DNA of 64,000 nt from assembly GCA_015501595.1 (NCBI GenBank), contig JADNRX010000308.1, forward strand, positions 1 to 64,000. The letters run 5' to 3'. The notes under the pieces were generated by a model. That model was not told where the DNA came from, did not search any database, and worked only from the letters and a program-made list of their open reading frames with translations. Positions 32,511-43,489 of this stretch are shown here, piece after piece (the first letter of the stretch is position 1; each line of letters begins with the position of its first letter). The DNA comes from Hymenopellis radicata. Taxonomy: Eukaryota > Basidiomycota > Agaricomycetes > Agaricales > Physalacriaceae. Both the position numbers and the translations under genes were made by a program.

Positions 32511-32942
32511 GAATGTCGCTACTTGTCACAATGTCTAAAGTGCTTTCATTTACGAGTCCTGCCAACGAGACGCCATCGCGCCCCAAATTTACCGCGCTCT
32601 AGATTTCCTCGCCCACCTCCATTATCCAGAATCCTGACGCCAATATTAAATTTGCCTGCGCATCTGCCGTGTCCTTTACCGTGGGACAAGGAGATGGAAG
32701 TGTGTACGTGGACTGACACGGTATCGAGTACCAGCACGTCTGGTGTGTGCGTTGAAAAGGGAGCCGTGGTATACTGAAGACCATCACCAAGGCCGGAGGA
32801 GGAGCTACCATGTTTACTTACTTCTCAGTGCGTTTCCGTCTCGGAGTCTTGACTGAATCAACGGTACATAGCCGTATGATACGCCTCATTGATACAGAGT
32901 TCCTCCTTTGCTATACATTCATCTTTCCATTTAGTTACCGCC
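32511..32942. other. no gene seen
   Basis: Convergent 3' flanks; no supported coding sequence. Confidence 0.5.
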
Positions 32943-34384
32943 TCACGCCAGTACCTCCTTCAGAATTCCAATAATAGTGTGGACCTCTTCCACGGTATTA
33001 TAGTGTACCAATGATATCCGCACTACACCATCATCAATGTCAACCTTCGGCTCCAAGCTATCTACGAGCCCGTGTGCGTAGAAGTGGCCGTATCGAATTC
33101 CGATCTGGAGATCGTAGTCAGAATGAATGAGCAGGGTATTGAATAGACCACACTCACGCCTCCTTTCTTATCAAAGACTTTGACGACATCTTTGCTCTTA
33201 ATGGGCTTCTCCCCGACCACCAAGAAGCTAATCGTCGGCACGCGGGTCAATCCAGATTTCTCTTCACCGACGACTCGGACGCCTCGCGCTTCTTGCACAG
33301 GGTCGGTGAGGAAGGAGAGGAGCGGTTCGACAAGGGTCTGTTCGTGCTCTGCGATGGCTTTGAATGTCGCCTTTAGGTCGTGCTCCGGTGTCAAGGAGAG
33401 CAGATAGGGAATAACCCCAGTGGTACCGTACACAAGCTCGTATCCTGGCCCTCCCGGTTGGAGTTTACCAGCCAAGTTGTCGACTTTCAAAAAATGATGT
33501 ACGATTGACTTCAGCGAGTGGTGTAGAGCAGGCTGACGAACGAAGAGCGCAGACGTATGGGGACCGTATACCTATGTCCGGAGGGCGTTAATTATGAAAC
33601 GACACGGGGATAAATAATGAAGGGGCAATCGGACCTTGTAGAAGGAGAACACGCAAAAATCAACATCCCAATCTTCGACATCGATCAATCGGTGTGGCGC
33701 ATATGCGACGCAATCTACCGATATCTCAACCTTCTTCGCCCCTTGTTCTTTCGCCGCATGGCGTGCTGCTTTCGCCACCTCCTTCACAGGGACAACGGAC
33801 CCGAGGATGTTGGAGCACGCGGTAAAAGCGACGATACGTGTGCGCGAGGTGATCAAGGGGAGGAGTTCCTCGACTTTGAGCGCAACGGAATACGGGTTGT
33901 TGGGATTCGTCGGAGAGGGTCGCCAGTATTTGATCACGGCTCCTCGACGCGCGGCGAGTTTTTTGTATGGGCCGTTGTTTGCTGGCCGGCCATCAGATCC
34001 AAAATGAGCTTTATCACGTTTGAGACACTTCGTACCTTCGTGCTCTCCGGTTAGGATGAACTCGTCGCCTGCTTGGATGTCGTCATCTAGACTTCTGGCT
34101 AGGTTCTCCATGTTGGCCGACGAGCTGGGACCGAAGATGATCTCCTCGGGGAGGGCGTTGATCAGCTTTGCAGCTTCCTTGGGACCCTCGACGGTGACTT
34201 TGTCCGTACTCAGGACGGAGATGGAGTAGTCCGCACCGAGCTGGACATTGGTATTCAATAGATAGTCGTATACCCTGTCGGCGACTTCGATGGCCACTTG
34301 TGATCCTCCGGCGTTATCACCAAAGATGAATCCGGATTTGAGGGCAGGGAAGTGGCTGCGGGCTTTCTCGACGTCGAATGTCAT
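32943..34384 (-). CDS. class V aminotransferase, cysteine desulfurase-like
   Basis: Exons 34036-34384, 33635-33981, 33158-33571 and 32943-33104; 423 residues in frame. PLP-enzyme landmarks: GFIFGDNAGGSQV near the N-terminus, FGPSSSANMENLARSL, the GEHEANNGPYKKLA motif created by the first splice, EISVDCVAYAPHRLIDV with Asp and His that hold the cofactor, and DFCVFSFYKVYGPH with the probable Schiff-base Lys. The C-terminus RVPTISFLVVGE and GIRYGHFYAHGLVD complete the small domain. This subgroup of csd-like proteins is widespread in fungi; sulfur transfer or another PLP reaction is possible and the exact substrate is unknown. Confidence 0.88.
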
Positions 34385-35469
34385 TTGGGCGTAGGAGGGA
34401 AAGGAGCTATCGATGGGAAGGCATATATAATATTAACCCAATGTTATCTCACCTATCGCACGGGCCGGTCGGATATGTTCTTCTCGCCGCTCGCAGGCAG
34501 TTTACAAAACTACTTGCATGGTCTGTATCTCTGTTGAGAGAGCCAACTGAGTTGAATCTTGAAGAATGTAGTGCGGGAAGAGCCCGCCAGCCACTATCGT
34601 GGAGGCCCGTGGGTTCAGAGTGTTTTCCAGGTGAGAAGGAGCGACAGAGTAGTGCCGGAATACATCAAACAGGAAAGTAACACAAGAGTCCAGCGAGTCG
34701 GAAGGAACGCATATATGCGCCTTTTTTCGACAACGAGCTCGCTCTAGACCATCTTGCGGGGCTGCTTGAGTCGCTCCTTGCGGTTGGCGAGCGCAAGCAC
34801 ATCGGATAACTTGAACGCTACGGCTCGACGGGGCGCCCGAGGTTTCAGACAAACGCCCCAAAAGCCATGTATACGGGGGGGAGAAAGGAGAGTCAATTGA
34901 AATTGAATTCAGTTGAACGTTGAAGCTGATGGTGGATCCCGACCCCCGCTGTGGCGGAGGCCCGTGGGGTTCAGCGCGTTTTCCGGGGCCGGAATACGGG
35001 TCAAACATGAAAGCAATGCAAGAGGCCGTCCAGCGAGTCGGATAGAACGCATATATGCACCTCTTTAGCCTGAGCATTGAAGCAGTTCCCACTGTCGTCC
35101 GAGACGGAAGAAAACGGAAGGATTGGCCCATGGGCAGAGAAGGCAGACTAGTCGAGGCTGTTCGAGATAGCCCAATGGGAATACTGCATAGATTCGTTCG
35201 CGAGGCATGTCTGGTTCTTGCTCCAGGGCTTCGAAGTAAAGACAACGGGAGTAGATGGACTGAATAGTGCAGCGCATTACGGTAGCGACCCGCATGATAG
35301 AAGAATTGTTGGTGGCGTCCAGGCTCGGTTCAGGTAGGCAATTGGTTCTTTCACATGAACTTCCATGTCAATCTCGACGACGAGTATTTATGACCCTGCC
35401 CCAGATTGAATGCTCCCCCAATCCGAATCCCTCTTCTTACCCTTCTCGTCATCGTTGACAGCAGCGACG
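34385..35469. other. intergenic region with a direct repeat
   Basis: Divergent promoter space between the aminotransferase and the TMEM135-like gene. Apart from the duplicated segment listed separately I see no coding sequence. Confidence 0.5.
34535..35062. repeat. two diverged direct repeats, about 150-190 bp each
   Basis: 34535-34722 and 34905-35062 share GGAGGCCCGTGGG, GTTCAG.G.GTTTTCC, CAGCGAGTCGGA and GAACGCATATATGC, a spacing of about 345-370 bp. GAACGCATATATGCRCC in both could be a TATA-like element. Both copies read in the same direction. Not matched elsewhere in the window. Confidence 0.65.
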
Positions 35470-37562
35470 ATGCCTCCCAGCAGGGCCGCCCAGGGCGCCG
35501 ACAGCAAGCGCATACACCCGCTCACGCCATGCGACACCCCGCCGGAATCTAGCTCGCCGACGCATCCGACGCATATCAGTTTACCTGAAGACTCGGGCGT
35601 CTCGACGCCTTCGCAGCCTCCAACGCCTTCCAATGCGATGTACTTTACCCCTCGTCGTGCCATGGCGTCGTTTGAAAACTTGGTCGCGCTTGCCAACCAC
35701 CAGGAGCGGCTCAAAGAGGCGCGAAAGATGGTCTGGCGCGTCCGTGGCGAGCCCGTCGTCGAGCTACCAGACCTCGAGGCGTGTCTCAAGCACGCTTCAC
35801 TTGGAGGATTTCGTGAGTGCCACCGATGATGACCAGGCGTTATTGAGCTTACCCCGATTCAGGGTCTGCAACGCTGGCGTTCAATATCCGAGCAGCCTTC
35901 AACCTTATCCTTGCCTTTATTCGTATTCGACGTGTCCCAAAGTGCGTGCAATTCAATCGCACAAGTCCTATCTCTCACCGCGAAACAGAAACCAGCGGTT
36001 AGCTATCCTTGGACGCGCCATCTTTGGCTCAGACACATGGAGGTTTGCTGCCATGCTAGGAACATTTACTTCGGTGTACAAGTTCCTTATCAACGCTCTC
36101 CCACTTCTCTTCCCTCCAGCAAAGTCCAAGGACAACAGCCCTTTCCTCGAAGACGGCGAGTGCGACGGCCCCGAGCATACAACGTTGGAAGTCTCTCTTA
36201 CCAACGGTGGCCATCGCCGACGGTCAGCAAGACTCTCCCTCAGTGCCCACGCCCAACAGGTCATTGTGCGCAAAAAGACTCGTCGGTGGCATGCAGCCTT
36301 GGCTGGAGCTGTCGCGGGAGGTCTGGCTGTCCTGTTCGAGAAACGGGGACGCCGGATAACCATCGGTCAGCAGATGTTTGTTCGGTGAGTCGAACCGTGA
36401 CACGGTCCCTCAAAGTCTAAAATCATCTACAGTGGCCTACAAGGCTCGTTCAACGCGTTCACTACTCGTAGAAATATCTCGATACCCCATGGTGATATCA
36501 TATTGTTCTCGCTCGTGTACGTTGCTCAAACAACGTCCTTTGTCTCCATCTTACTCGTTCCATAGATCTGCACAAGTATTGTATGCTTCCTTTGTGAGGC
36601 CGGACAGTCTGCCTGCGGGATACCGTGCATGGTGAGATACATCCCGCATCTGAGTATCCGTTATTGACAGTCCATAGGATCATCCGAGCTTCGCAAGTAC
36701 CCCCAGAAGCCATTCAAATAAATCATGAGATGATACATACCCATACCTTCAATACCGAGAATCTAGACAAGATTCTCACCTCTCCTGTATGTCATATCGC
36801 GCGAGCTTTCGCCATATTACTCACGTATTCTGTCTAGAAATTCAAGATCACACCTCAGAATGCAGAATCGTTGTTAGCCAAGAAGCAAGACTTCTTCCTG
36901 CATTCGCCCGACGCTAGCAAGTACCTACCAACCGCCACTGCCCGTGCGCAGCGCTGCATCCCGGACAGACGTCGTGTCTGAAGGAAATGCCGATCCAGCG
37001 CTTCCTCGACGTCGCGTGGTTCATGCTTCCTGTATATGGCGCCTTGCACTTTTTGCCACCCATCCTCTTCCGCACAACCGCTTTCATGCGCAACCCCACC
37101 CGCATGCTCCTCAAAGCTCTTATGGGCACCGCGAAAAGCTGTACGTTCCTAGGTGTGTACGTTGTGATATACCAAGCGAGCATCTGTGCGCGGAGCAATT
37201 TCCACGAGTTCTTCAGCACGCTTCCTGTGACTTCGTGGATGCACCTCCCGCAGTGGCTCGTCGATTTCCTTTTCGTTTCGCGCGCGTCGTACTGGATCCC
37301 CGGTGTGGCTACTGGGCTGAGTATGTTTGCGGAGGAGAAGAAGCGCCGTGCAGAGCTTGCGATGTATGTGTTGCCTAAGGCACTAGAGAGTCTGTGGAAT
37401 ATCACGACGGGCAAGGTTGGCGGGATTAGGGCCGGGAAGCCGGGCGAGGCGTTGTTGACTGCGCTGGGGATGGCGATGGTGATGAGCACATACCAAAACG
37501 ATCCTCAGCATTTGTCGGGACTTGTGAGGCGGATACTGTACCAGTTTATTGGACCAAACTGA
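35470..37562 (+). CDS. TMEM135-like membrane protein (one base missing)
   Basis: Exons 35470-35812, 35863-35941, 35989-36384, 36433-36516, 36566-36631, 36678-36786 and 36838-37562. Adding one C to the CCC run at 36941-36943 gives exactly 601 codons and restores APCAALHPGQTSCLKEMP. The protein resembles the N-terminal-TMEM135 family, distant relatives of Tim17/PMP24, placed in peroxisomes and mitochondria in animals. Signs: VWRVRGEPVVELPDLEACLK, FGSDTWRFAAMLGTFTSVYK, TRRWHAALAGAVAGGLAVLF, MLPVYGALHFLPPILFR, and the conserved end MVMSTYQNDPQHLSGLVRRI. Several hydrophobic segments are likely transmembrane. Transport or organelle dynamics is a family-based guess. Confidence 0.82.
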
Positions 37563-38631
37563 TTATTTCGGTTTTTAATATGTACTTTGTTTGTATTTTA
37601 GATTCACACACACTTCACTGTTTTTGAAGTCGTAGTCTTGGAAGGTGTGAGTGTTCATGAAGGTAGGTAGGTAGGTAGAAACTCTATAAATGGAACTTGT
37701 AAGTTGTTGCAGCTTTATAGTAGGCTGACTAGGGGAACCTAGGTAGAAACTGGCACCAGGTCCCTATCAGGAACGGCCGGCGGCGGGTGTGAAAGCATTA
37801 TGAGTGTTTCCACCCATGTACTAAGTGTGCACGGGTATATCTCCACATTTAAGAAGGTCGTATACAGTCAGGGGCTCAAGGTCCCAAAACTGACCTGCAA
37901 AGAAACAATTGGAGTGGATTTTGGACCATCTGCTAAGTATAGCCAGCACTCAACCACATCCTCCCATCAGTAGATTTCACACCAACAAGCAGTTGGCGGG
38001 GAGAAAGTGGCTTTGCGCTTGTCGCAGGCGTGTCGTCGTCGTCCATCGAGTGGATTTTTCTGGGCGTAAGTTGACGGCTGTTGGTCCATTCCATGGCGAC
38101 GTGCCCGAAGCCAGGAGACGAAGACGGCGGAAGTCGTGGACAACATGCAGGGCTCACAGGCCTTTTTGCCTCTGGGCGGAGAGAGGGCCTTTTGGGGGGT
38201 GTGACACGGTCTTGCAGCCATTTTGCTTGTCGCACCGGTCTTTTTTTGCTCAGAGCTGCGATGAGTGCGAGCTCGAAACTTGATTTTTGTTCAGCCGCGA
38301 TGACTGCAAACTCGAGACTTTGTCTTGCTGCGATGTATTTCTACAATGCAAGGTCTGGGAAGTTCATGATGACGGTGGGTTGTATAAAAGGTTGTATAGG
38401 ATTGCTTCGGGATATTGATTAGATTAGATCGGGATGGCATGAAGATGCTCGATCAACACTTCTTCTTCTGTTACGTCCATTGTACGTCCATACTTTCTTC
38501 ATACAACGTCGTTCGGGTTCGCTACCGTCCTAAATCGGAAGTCGTCGCTACTCGCTCCAGACTTGGCCTGTTCGTGGGTCAACATCGCAGTCAACTGCTT
38601 TCCCACTTTGGATAGCTTGATTCTTCTCCAA
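37563..38631. other. no gene seen; GGTA microsatellite
   Basis: A short (GGTA)n tract lies near 37662-37678. Short frames on both strands have no family motifs. The last 150 bp are presumably the promoter of ASA1. Confidence 0.5.
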
Positions 38632-40080
38632 ATGTCGGAGCTACCGCCACCCCCGATTCATATACTTCGGACCCACACTGCGCCTGTTACTGCACTCTTC
38701 GTTTCTGCTGACAACGAGCGCATCTACTCTGGCGACTTTGCAGGATGCGTGATCTGCACGTCGACGCGCACGCTCCGGCCTGTTGTCTCATGGAAGGCTC
38801 ACGAGGACGGTTTACTGGGTGTTCAAGAGTGCGGTGAAGATGTCGTCACGTACGCGTCTATTTCTTGTTTCTGTGGGCGATGATGTTCATGGGGAAAGGA
38901 AAGGACAGACAGGCGCGGGACAATAAGCTGCACGTATGGGGCGCGCGGAGGAGTATTCGCGCATCGGCGGGTCGGCGGCGCTGGCAGAGTCCAGGACCCC
39001 GGAGTTGAAGTACTCACTGGACGTCAACGCGCTGAACTACTGCCGGTTTTCGGTCCTTGAAGGGTTCGCTTCGGATGGCGATACCTTGTTAATCGCGCTT
39101 CCCAATCTCGTCGAATCTTCAGAGGTACCGTTCATTTCGCTTCTGTATTCTTGCTTCTCAAGCGTGCGCATAGGCCGATATCTGGACATTACCTTCATGT
39201 CAAAGACGCCATGCCGCCATTGGACGAGAAGCGACGGCCGAAGGACCCATATTATCGAATGACGGCCGCGGACGCGGCGCATCTGGTATCACTCGCCGCC
39301 TTTCCATCTTCAAACACTGACACCGAAATTATCACCAGGTATCATAATGTCAATGCACCTCTTCTCAGCCGAAACATCCCTCCGTCTCCTGCTCGCATAC
39401 GAAAACGGAAGTGTCACGCTCCGAAGCTCAACCCGTCCCAAATCTGTCGAGGGCATCGGCTGGGACGTGGTATGGAGCGCCAAATCGCACGTTGAGGCTA
39501 GTAAGGAATTGGAAGCTTCTTTCAATGATATGCTAACCGGCTTCTAATAGTCATGGCGATGGCAGTGAACAAAGACACCACGACGGCGTTTACTGTATCT
39601 GCTGATCACCTCATCGGTCGATACGACTTGGCTGTAAGTTTCTTCTCGTTTCCGACGGTACAGATCGTAACATTCTCATTCAGACAGGCGAATCAGAAAA
39701 GTTTAAAACAAAACAAGGCGGGAACGGGTCTGTTGCAGTCCGCAACGATGGCAGAGTATGTGCCGTTGGTGGCTGGGATGGGAAGTACGATGTTCTTTCT
39801 CACCATCCTTCGTTCAGTGAACTGACAATCACCACGCCTAAGGATTCGACTGTATTCGACAAAGACGTTCAAACCCCTCGGTACCCTAAAGTCTCACAAA
39901 GCAAGCTGTCAAGCAGTAGTCTTCGCACATTCCGACCCCACAATACCAACTGTCAGCGACGACGAAGACGATGACCTCGACGAGAGCGAGAAGGCAGACC
40001 GCTCACGTTGGCTGATTGGCGCAGGCAAAGACAAACTCGTGTCAATTTGGTCACTAATGTCCTTCGAAAAATCGAGTTGA
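38632..40080 (+). CDS. ASA1: ASTRA-associated WD40 protein (one base missing)
   Basis: Seven exons: 38632-38849, 38909-39124, 39174-39285, 39339-39500, 39551-39633, 39684-39784 and 39843-40080. One G added to GGGG at 38938-38941 makes 376 residues. WD40 blades can be followed: HILRTHTAPVTALFVSADNE, IYSGDFAGCV, ARDNKLHVWG, SLDVNALNYCRFSV, EADIWTLPS, MHLFSAETSLRLLLAYENGS, AVGGWDGKIRLYSTKTFKPL, LIGAGKDKLVSIWSL. This matches the ASA1/GNB1L group, a subunit of the ASTRA (Tra1-TTT-associated) complex in chromatin and PIKK assembly. Converges with the GID1-like gene, 3' ends 89 bp apart. Confidence 0.85.
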
Positions 40081-40169
40081 CGGTAATACTACAGGAGGGG
40101 GGAGGTCGTTACATTTGTATTGTACATCCTAATATATCGAGCACGAAGATAGATCAGAGAAACAGAAAA

Positions 40170-42598
40170 TCAGGCGTCGAGGAACTCCCTTTTCATGTCC
40201 ACAAATGGAGCGAAGCCGACACCCAACAGTGCAAGCTGCTGGACGCAAACCGCAGCATGTCGATAAAAAGTCTCGAGCGCAGGCTGGGGAGGTCGCCCTT
40301 GTGATCCTAAAGCAGATGTAAGCAATATAAACATGCGATTATACAGGGACAACATACGGAGGATAGCCTGGTTGAGCTCATTCGCCAAAGCAACCCTCGC
40401 TTCGTGACCAACAACTTCAGCGACCTCCCCCCCTGCATCCCGCGGATCCTCAAACGCCACAATACCAAACGTCTTCATAAATATACTCTTCACCTCCGCG
40501 CGATGATCCGACTTGTAATCGTTCCTCAATGTCTGCCCATACGAGATCGCATCGCTCAAGGCCGTCTCGTATCGGGCTGTGGGATTGCCCCCATGGAAAA
40601 TTCCATCATCCACATCCATATCCATACCCGCATCGACGTCCACATCCATGCCATCGATGATATCATCATCAATCCTACTCTTCCGGGAGTGCAGCGCTTT
40701 CTTCAGTTCCACCGTCTCCATTATGAGCTCAATAAACTTGCGACACCGCAACTTGAACAGCATTAAGCCCTCGTCCGCGTCCAGGACCGCCGGATGGTGG
40801 ATCTGAGTTTCTGAAATGGCCGTATCCAGGTCACCGGTCATCACAGATTGCACGATGTGCGTTCGTGACTCAACACCGCGTTCGTGGGCGTGGGGCAAGG
40901 AAGGACTGTCCAAAACATCGGTGTCCATGGCGCTTTCGAGCACGGGTTCCTGCCGAGAGTCCTTCTGGAGGGCACGCAACGTCTTGGTGTAGCCGTGGTG
41001 TCCGAGATAGGACATAACTAGATTGTTAAGTGTGGCTTTGGTGTCATCCTCCACCATTCCATCAACAGAAATGGAAGCAGGGGTTGCACCTTCAGCAACC
41101 ACACTGAGCGGCATGGGCCGGCTAAGAATACTCGACCAGGCATTGTTGCGCTGATTCTGAACGTGGAATTCGATGTCGTATTTGAATGGATCTTGCCCCA
41201 GATTGACACGGATCGAATCATTAGTATGCTTGAGGCCGACAGAAGGGTACAGCTTCACGTCCTTGCCAACGTCTTTGAAGACATAATCTAGACATATGGT
41301 CAGACTCGATCAAATGTAAAGAGTGCACCAACCGATGAGAAGGCCATTCTTCGTGAAGAAAACTCGACCAGTTGTAAAGTCGACCCCACATCCAATAACG
41401 TCGCCCGCTGTTGTCAAGGTCAGCAACAGAAAGGGGGCAAAGACAGAGACGTACTTCCATATGTCGGACCAAAGTTTGTGCCACTCTTTTCCGATGCAAA
41501 AGAGCGACCATCATCTCCGTGGTATCCCCAAGAATTGTCCTCCCAGCCTGGAAGTCTAGAAACTTTGACGTCTGGACCTGTCAGCCTGGCCAAGATATTA
41601 GTATATAGAAATCTACTTGGAAGGGTTCGGAAACGTACCCAATGCTGATGTGACTATGCAATCGAATGAGTTGACGGCGAGCTGGAGAACAAGTAGGAAC
41701 TTACGCAGTGTTGGACTTGCTTCGGACCTCCACTTCATAATAGTAGATTCCACAAGCCGGTGGAATGGAATAGTCGGTGCGAGCGGCCCCAGCCACCCCT
41801 TCGCGATCATTGTTACAGTTAGCACCTGTCATATGAATCAGCCACACGGTCAAGAAGTATCGCAATACAAACCTTGGAAGGTCAGGTCTCGGCCATCTGA
41901 CGAGACGTTCAACGATTGATGGCGGCAGTCACTCCAGCGTGTAGGCAATCTCAGAACGTCGTCAACGCTGGGGCCGGTGGTTCCTCCCGGGGAGGCGGAC
42001 TGGCATTACTGTCTTCGTCACTATCCGACGACGGAGAGTACGTCCGCGAATCATAAGACGCAGACTCTGCCTTTCGGAGCGGCGGGAGGAGAGAAGGTGG
42101 CTCCGCTTGAAGTAGATACCTGAGAGCAGCATGGTCTAGGTAGGCTGGCCGAGTGAATGGAGCTGGCGGGCTGAGTGGGGATGGAAGCATAATATGGCCT
42201 GATGACTGGCGCTGCGCACTTGGGGCGCGTCCAGTGCCGCTTGCCCTTCGGGTACGAGTAGAGGTTGTCGAGCATGTGGGGTCTGTAGTCCGTGACTGTT
42301 CTGCGCGGACAATCCGGGGTTCAAATGTAGTCGTCCTTGGAGTGCTTCTGGAGAGCATTCCTGCTGAGCGAGGGTACGACCGAGCACTGGGTCTCACTGG
42401 AGATGTGCTCAGTTCTCCTCGCGCATTCCGAGAGAAAAGGCCGCCTCTAGTGTCATCCGGGCTGCCACGAGTGGTGGAATACCTTCGCGGTACCGCGAAA
42501 GGAATGGAGATGACATCCTCGATGTTTCTGGAGGGCGACGTCGACGTCGACGAGCGCGGAATGGGAATGCTAGATGACCTTGATGGACGTGTGCTCAT
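40170..42598 (-). CDS. RanBPM/GID1-type SPRY-LisH-CTLH-CRA protein (one base missing)
   Basis: Exons 41873-42598, 41705-41825, 41639-41653, 41455-41585, 41333-41407, 40358-41287 and 40170-40306. One base added to the run at 41970-41973 gives 711 residues. A Ser/Pro-rich N-terminus precedes LRLPTRWSD and the SPRY domain (IPPACGIYYYEVEV, VSRLPGWEDNSWGYHGDDG, DVIGCGVDFTTGRVFFTKNG, LYPSVGLKHTNDSIRVNLG). LisH/CTLH (LVMSYLGHHGYTKTLRAL, GDLDTAISETQ, LFKLRCRKFIELI) and CRA (FYRHAAVCVQQLALLGVGF) follow. The order is that of yeast Gid1/Vid30 and human RanBP9/10, scaffold of the GID/CTLH ubiquitin ligase that degrades gluconeogenic enzymes. The third exon has only 15 nt. Confidence 0.9.
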
Positions 42599-43489
42599 CG
42601 TTCCCGACCAATGCCCGTGGTGAGCCTCTAGGTCCGCCTAATTCGACAAATAGTCGACTATATGCGTCCAATTCGACGAATATGGGCGACAATTCCTCCA
42701 AATAGTCGAAGGATATCGCAGGGGTGCAGCTGCTAGGTGAAACGAGCAGAATGAGCGGGAAATTAGGGAAGGATGGCTGTCGAAAGGAGCCTGTGAACTG
42801 AGATCTCATGATCACACGACATCAGGCACCTGCAAGTCAGGTGATGTGTGACGGTATGCGCACTTTCATGAAGAACACAAGATTGAGCACCACAGTGGGG
42901 CACAAGTATCTCAGTACAGAGTGTTATCCCACCTAAGAACAAGTGGCTATACTGCGAAACATATTGACAATCATAAACAGGCTAGTATTTAGTACGCCAC
43001 TGCGATAAAACGATAACGAACTCAGGCAAAACTCTGCGCCAACTGGGTACACAATATTATACGGGTGAGGAGACATCAAGTCCAGAGTCTCTTCCTTCGA
43101 GTTGGACCGAGGGATACAGCGTCTGCATCAACCCATTCAACGCAACGCGAGTATTCACGAAATACAGACAAAATACTGTCGGTTTAGTATATATTTACAC
43201 CCAGAGGCGTCAGGGAAAATTATGCGAGTCAAAATATCCATTGCTTTTGAAGCGCTGTTAGTGTTCCACAATGAGGCCAGTCTGGACGCCAAAACTTGCC
43301 CTGGCGGGAAGAGTTGCCTTGAGCTCCCAATCTTCACATATCGGGAATAGATCAGAGCTGCCTGAAAATCAGACCATCGTGGAAGTCGGTAGTGTCCAGC
43401 TACACAATGAACGGGAAGAATGTTCAAGACGCCACCACGCCGGTGTGCCCCGAGCCTGCCTTCCAAGGTCGGACGTTGATTATTGACGC
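42599..43489. other. no gene seen
   Basis: 5' flank of the GID1-like gene and unique sequence before repeat copy B. Nothing supported. Confidence 0.5.
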
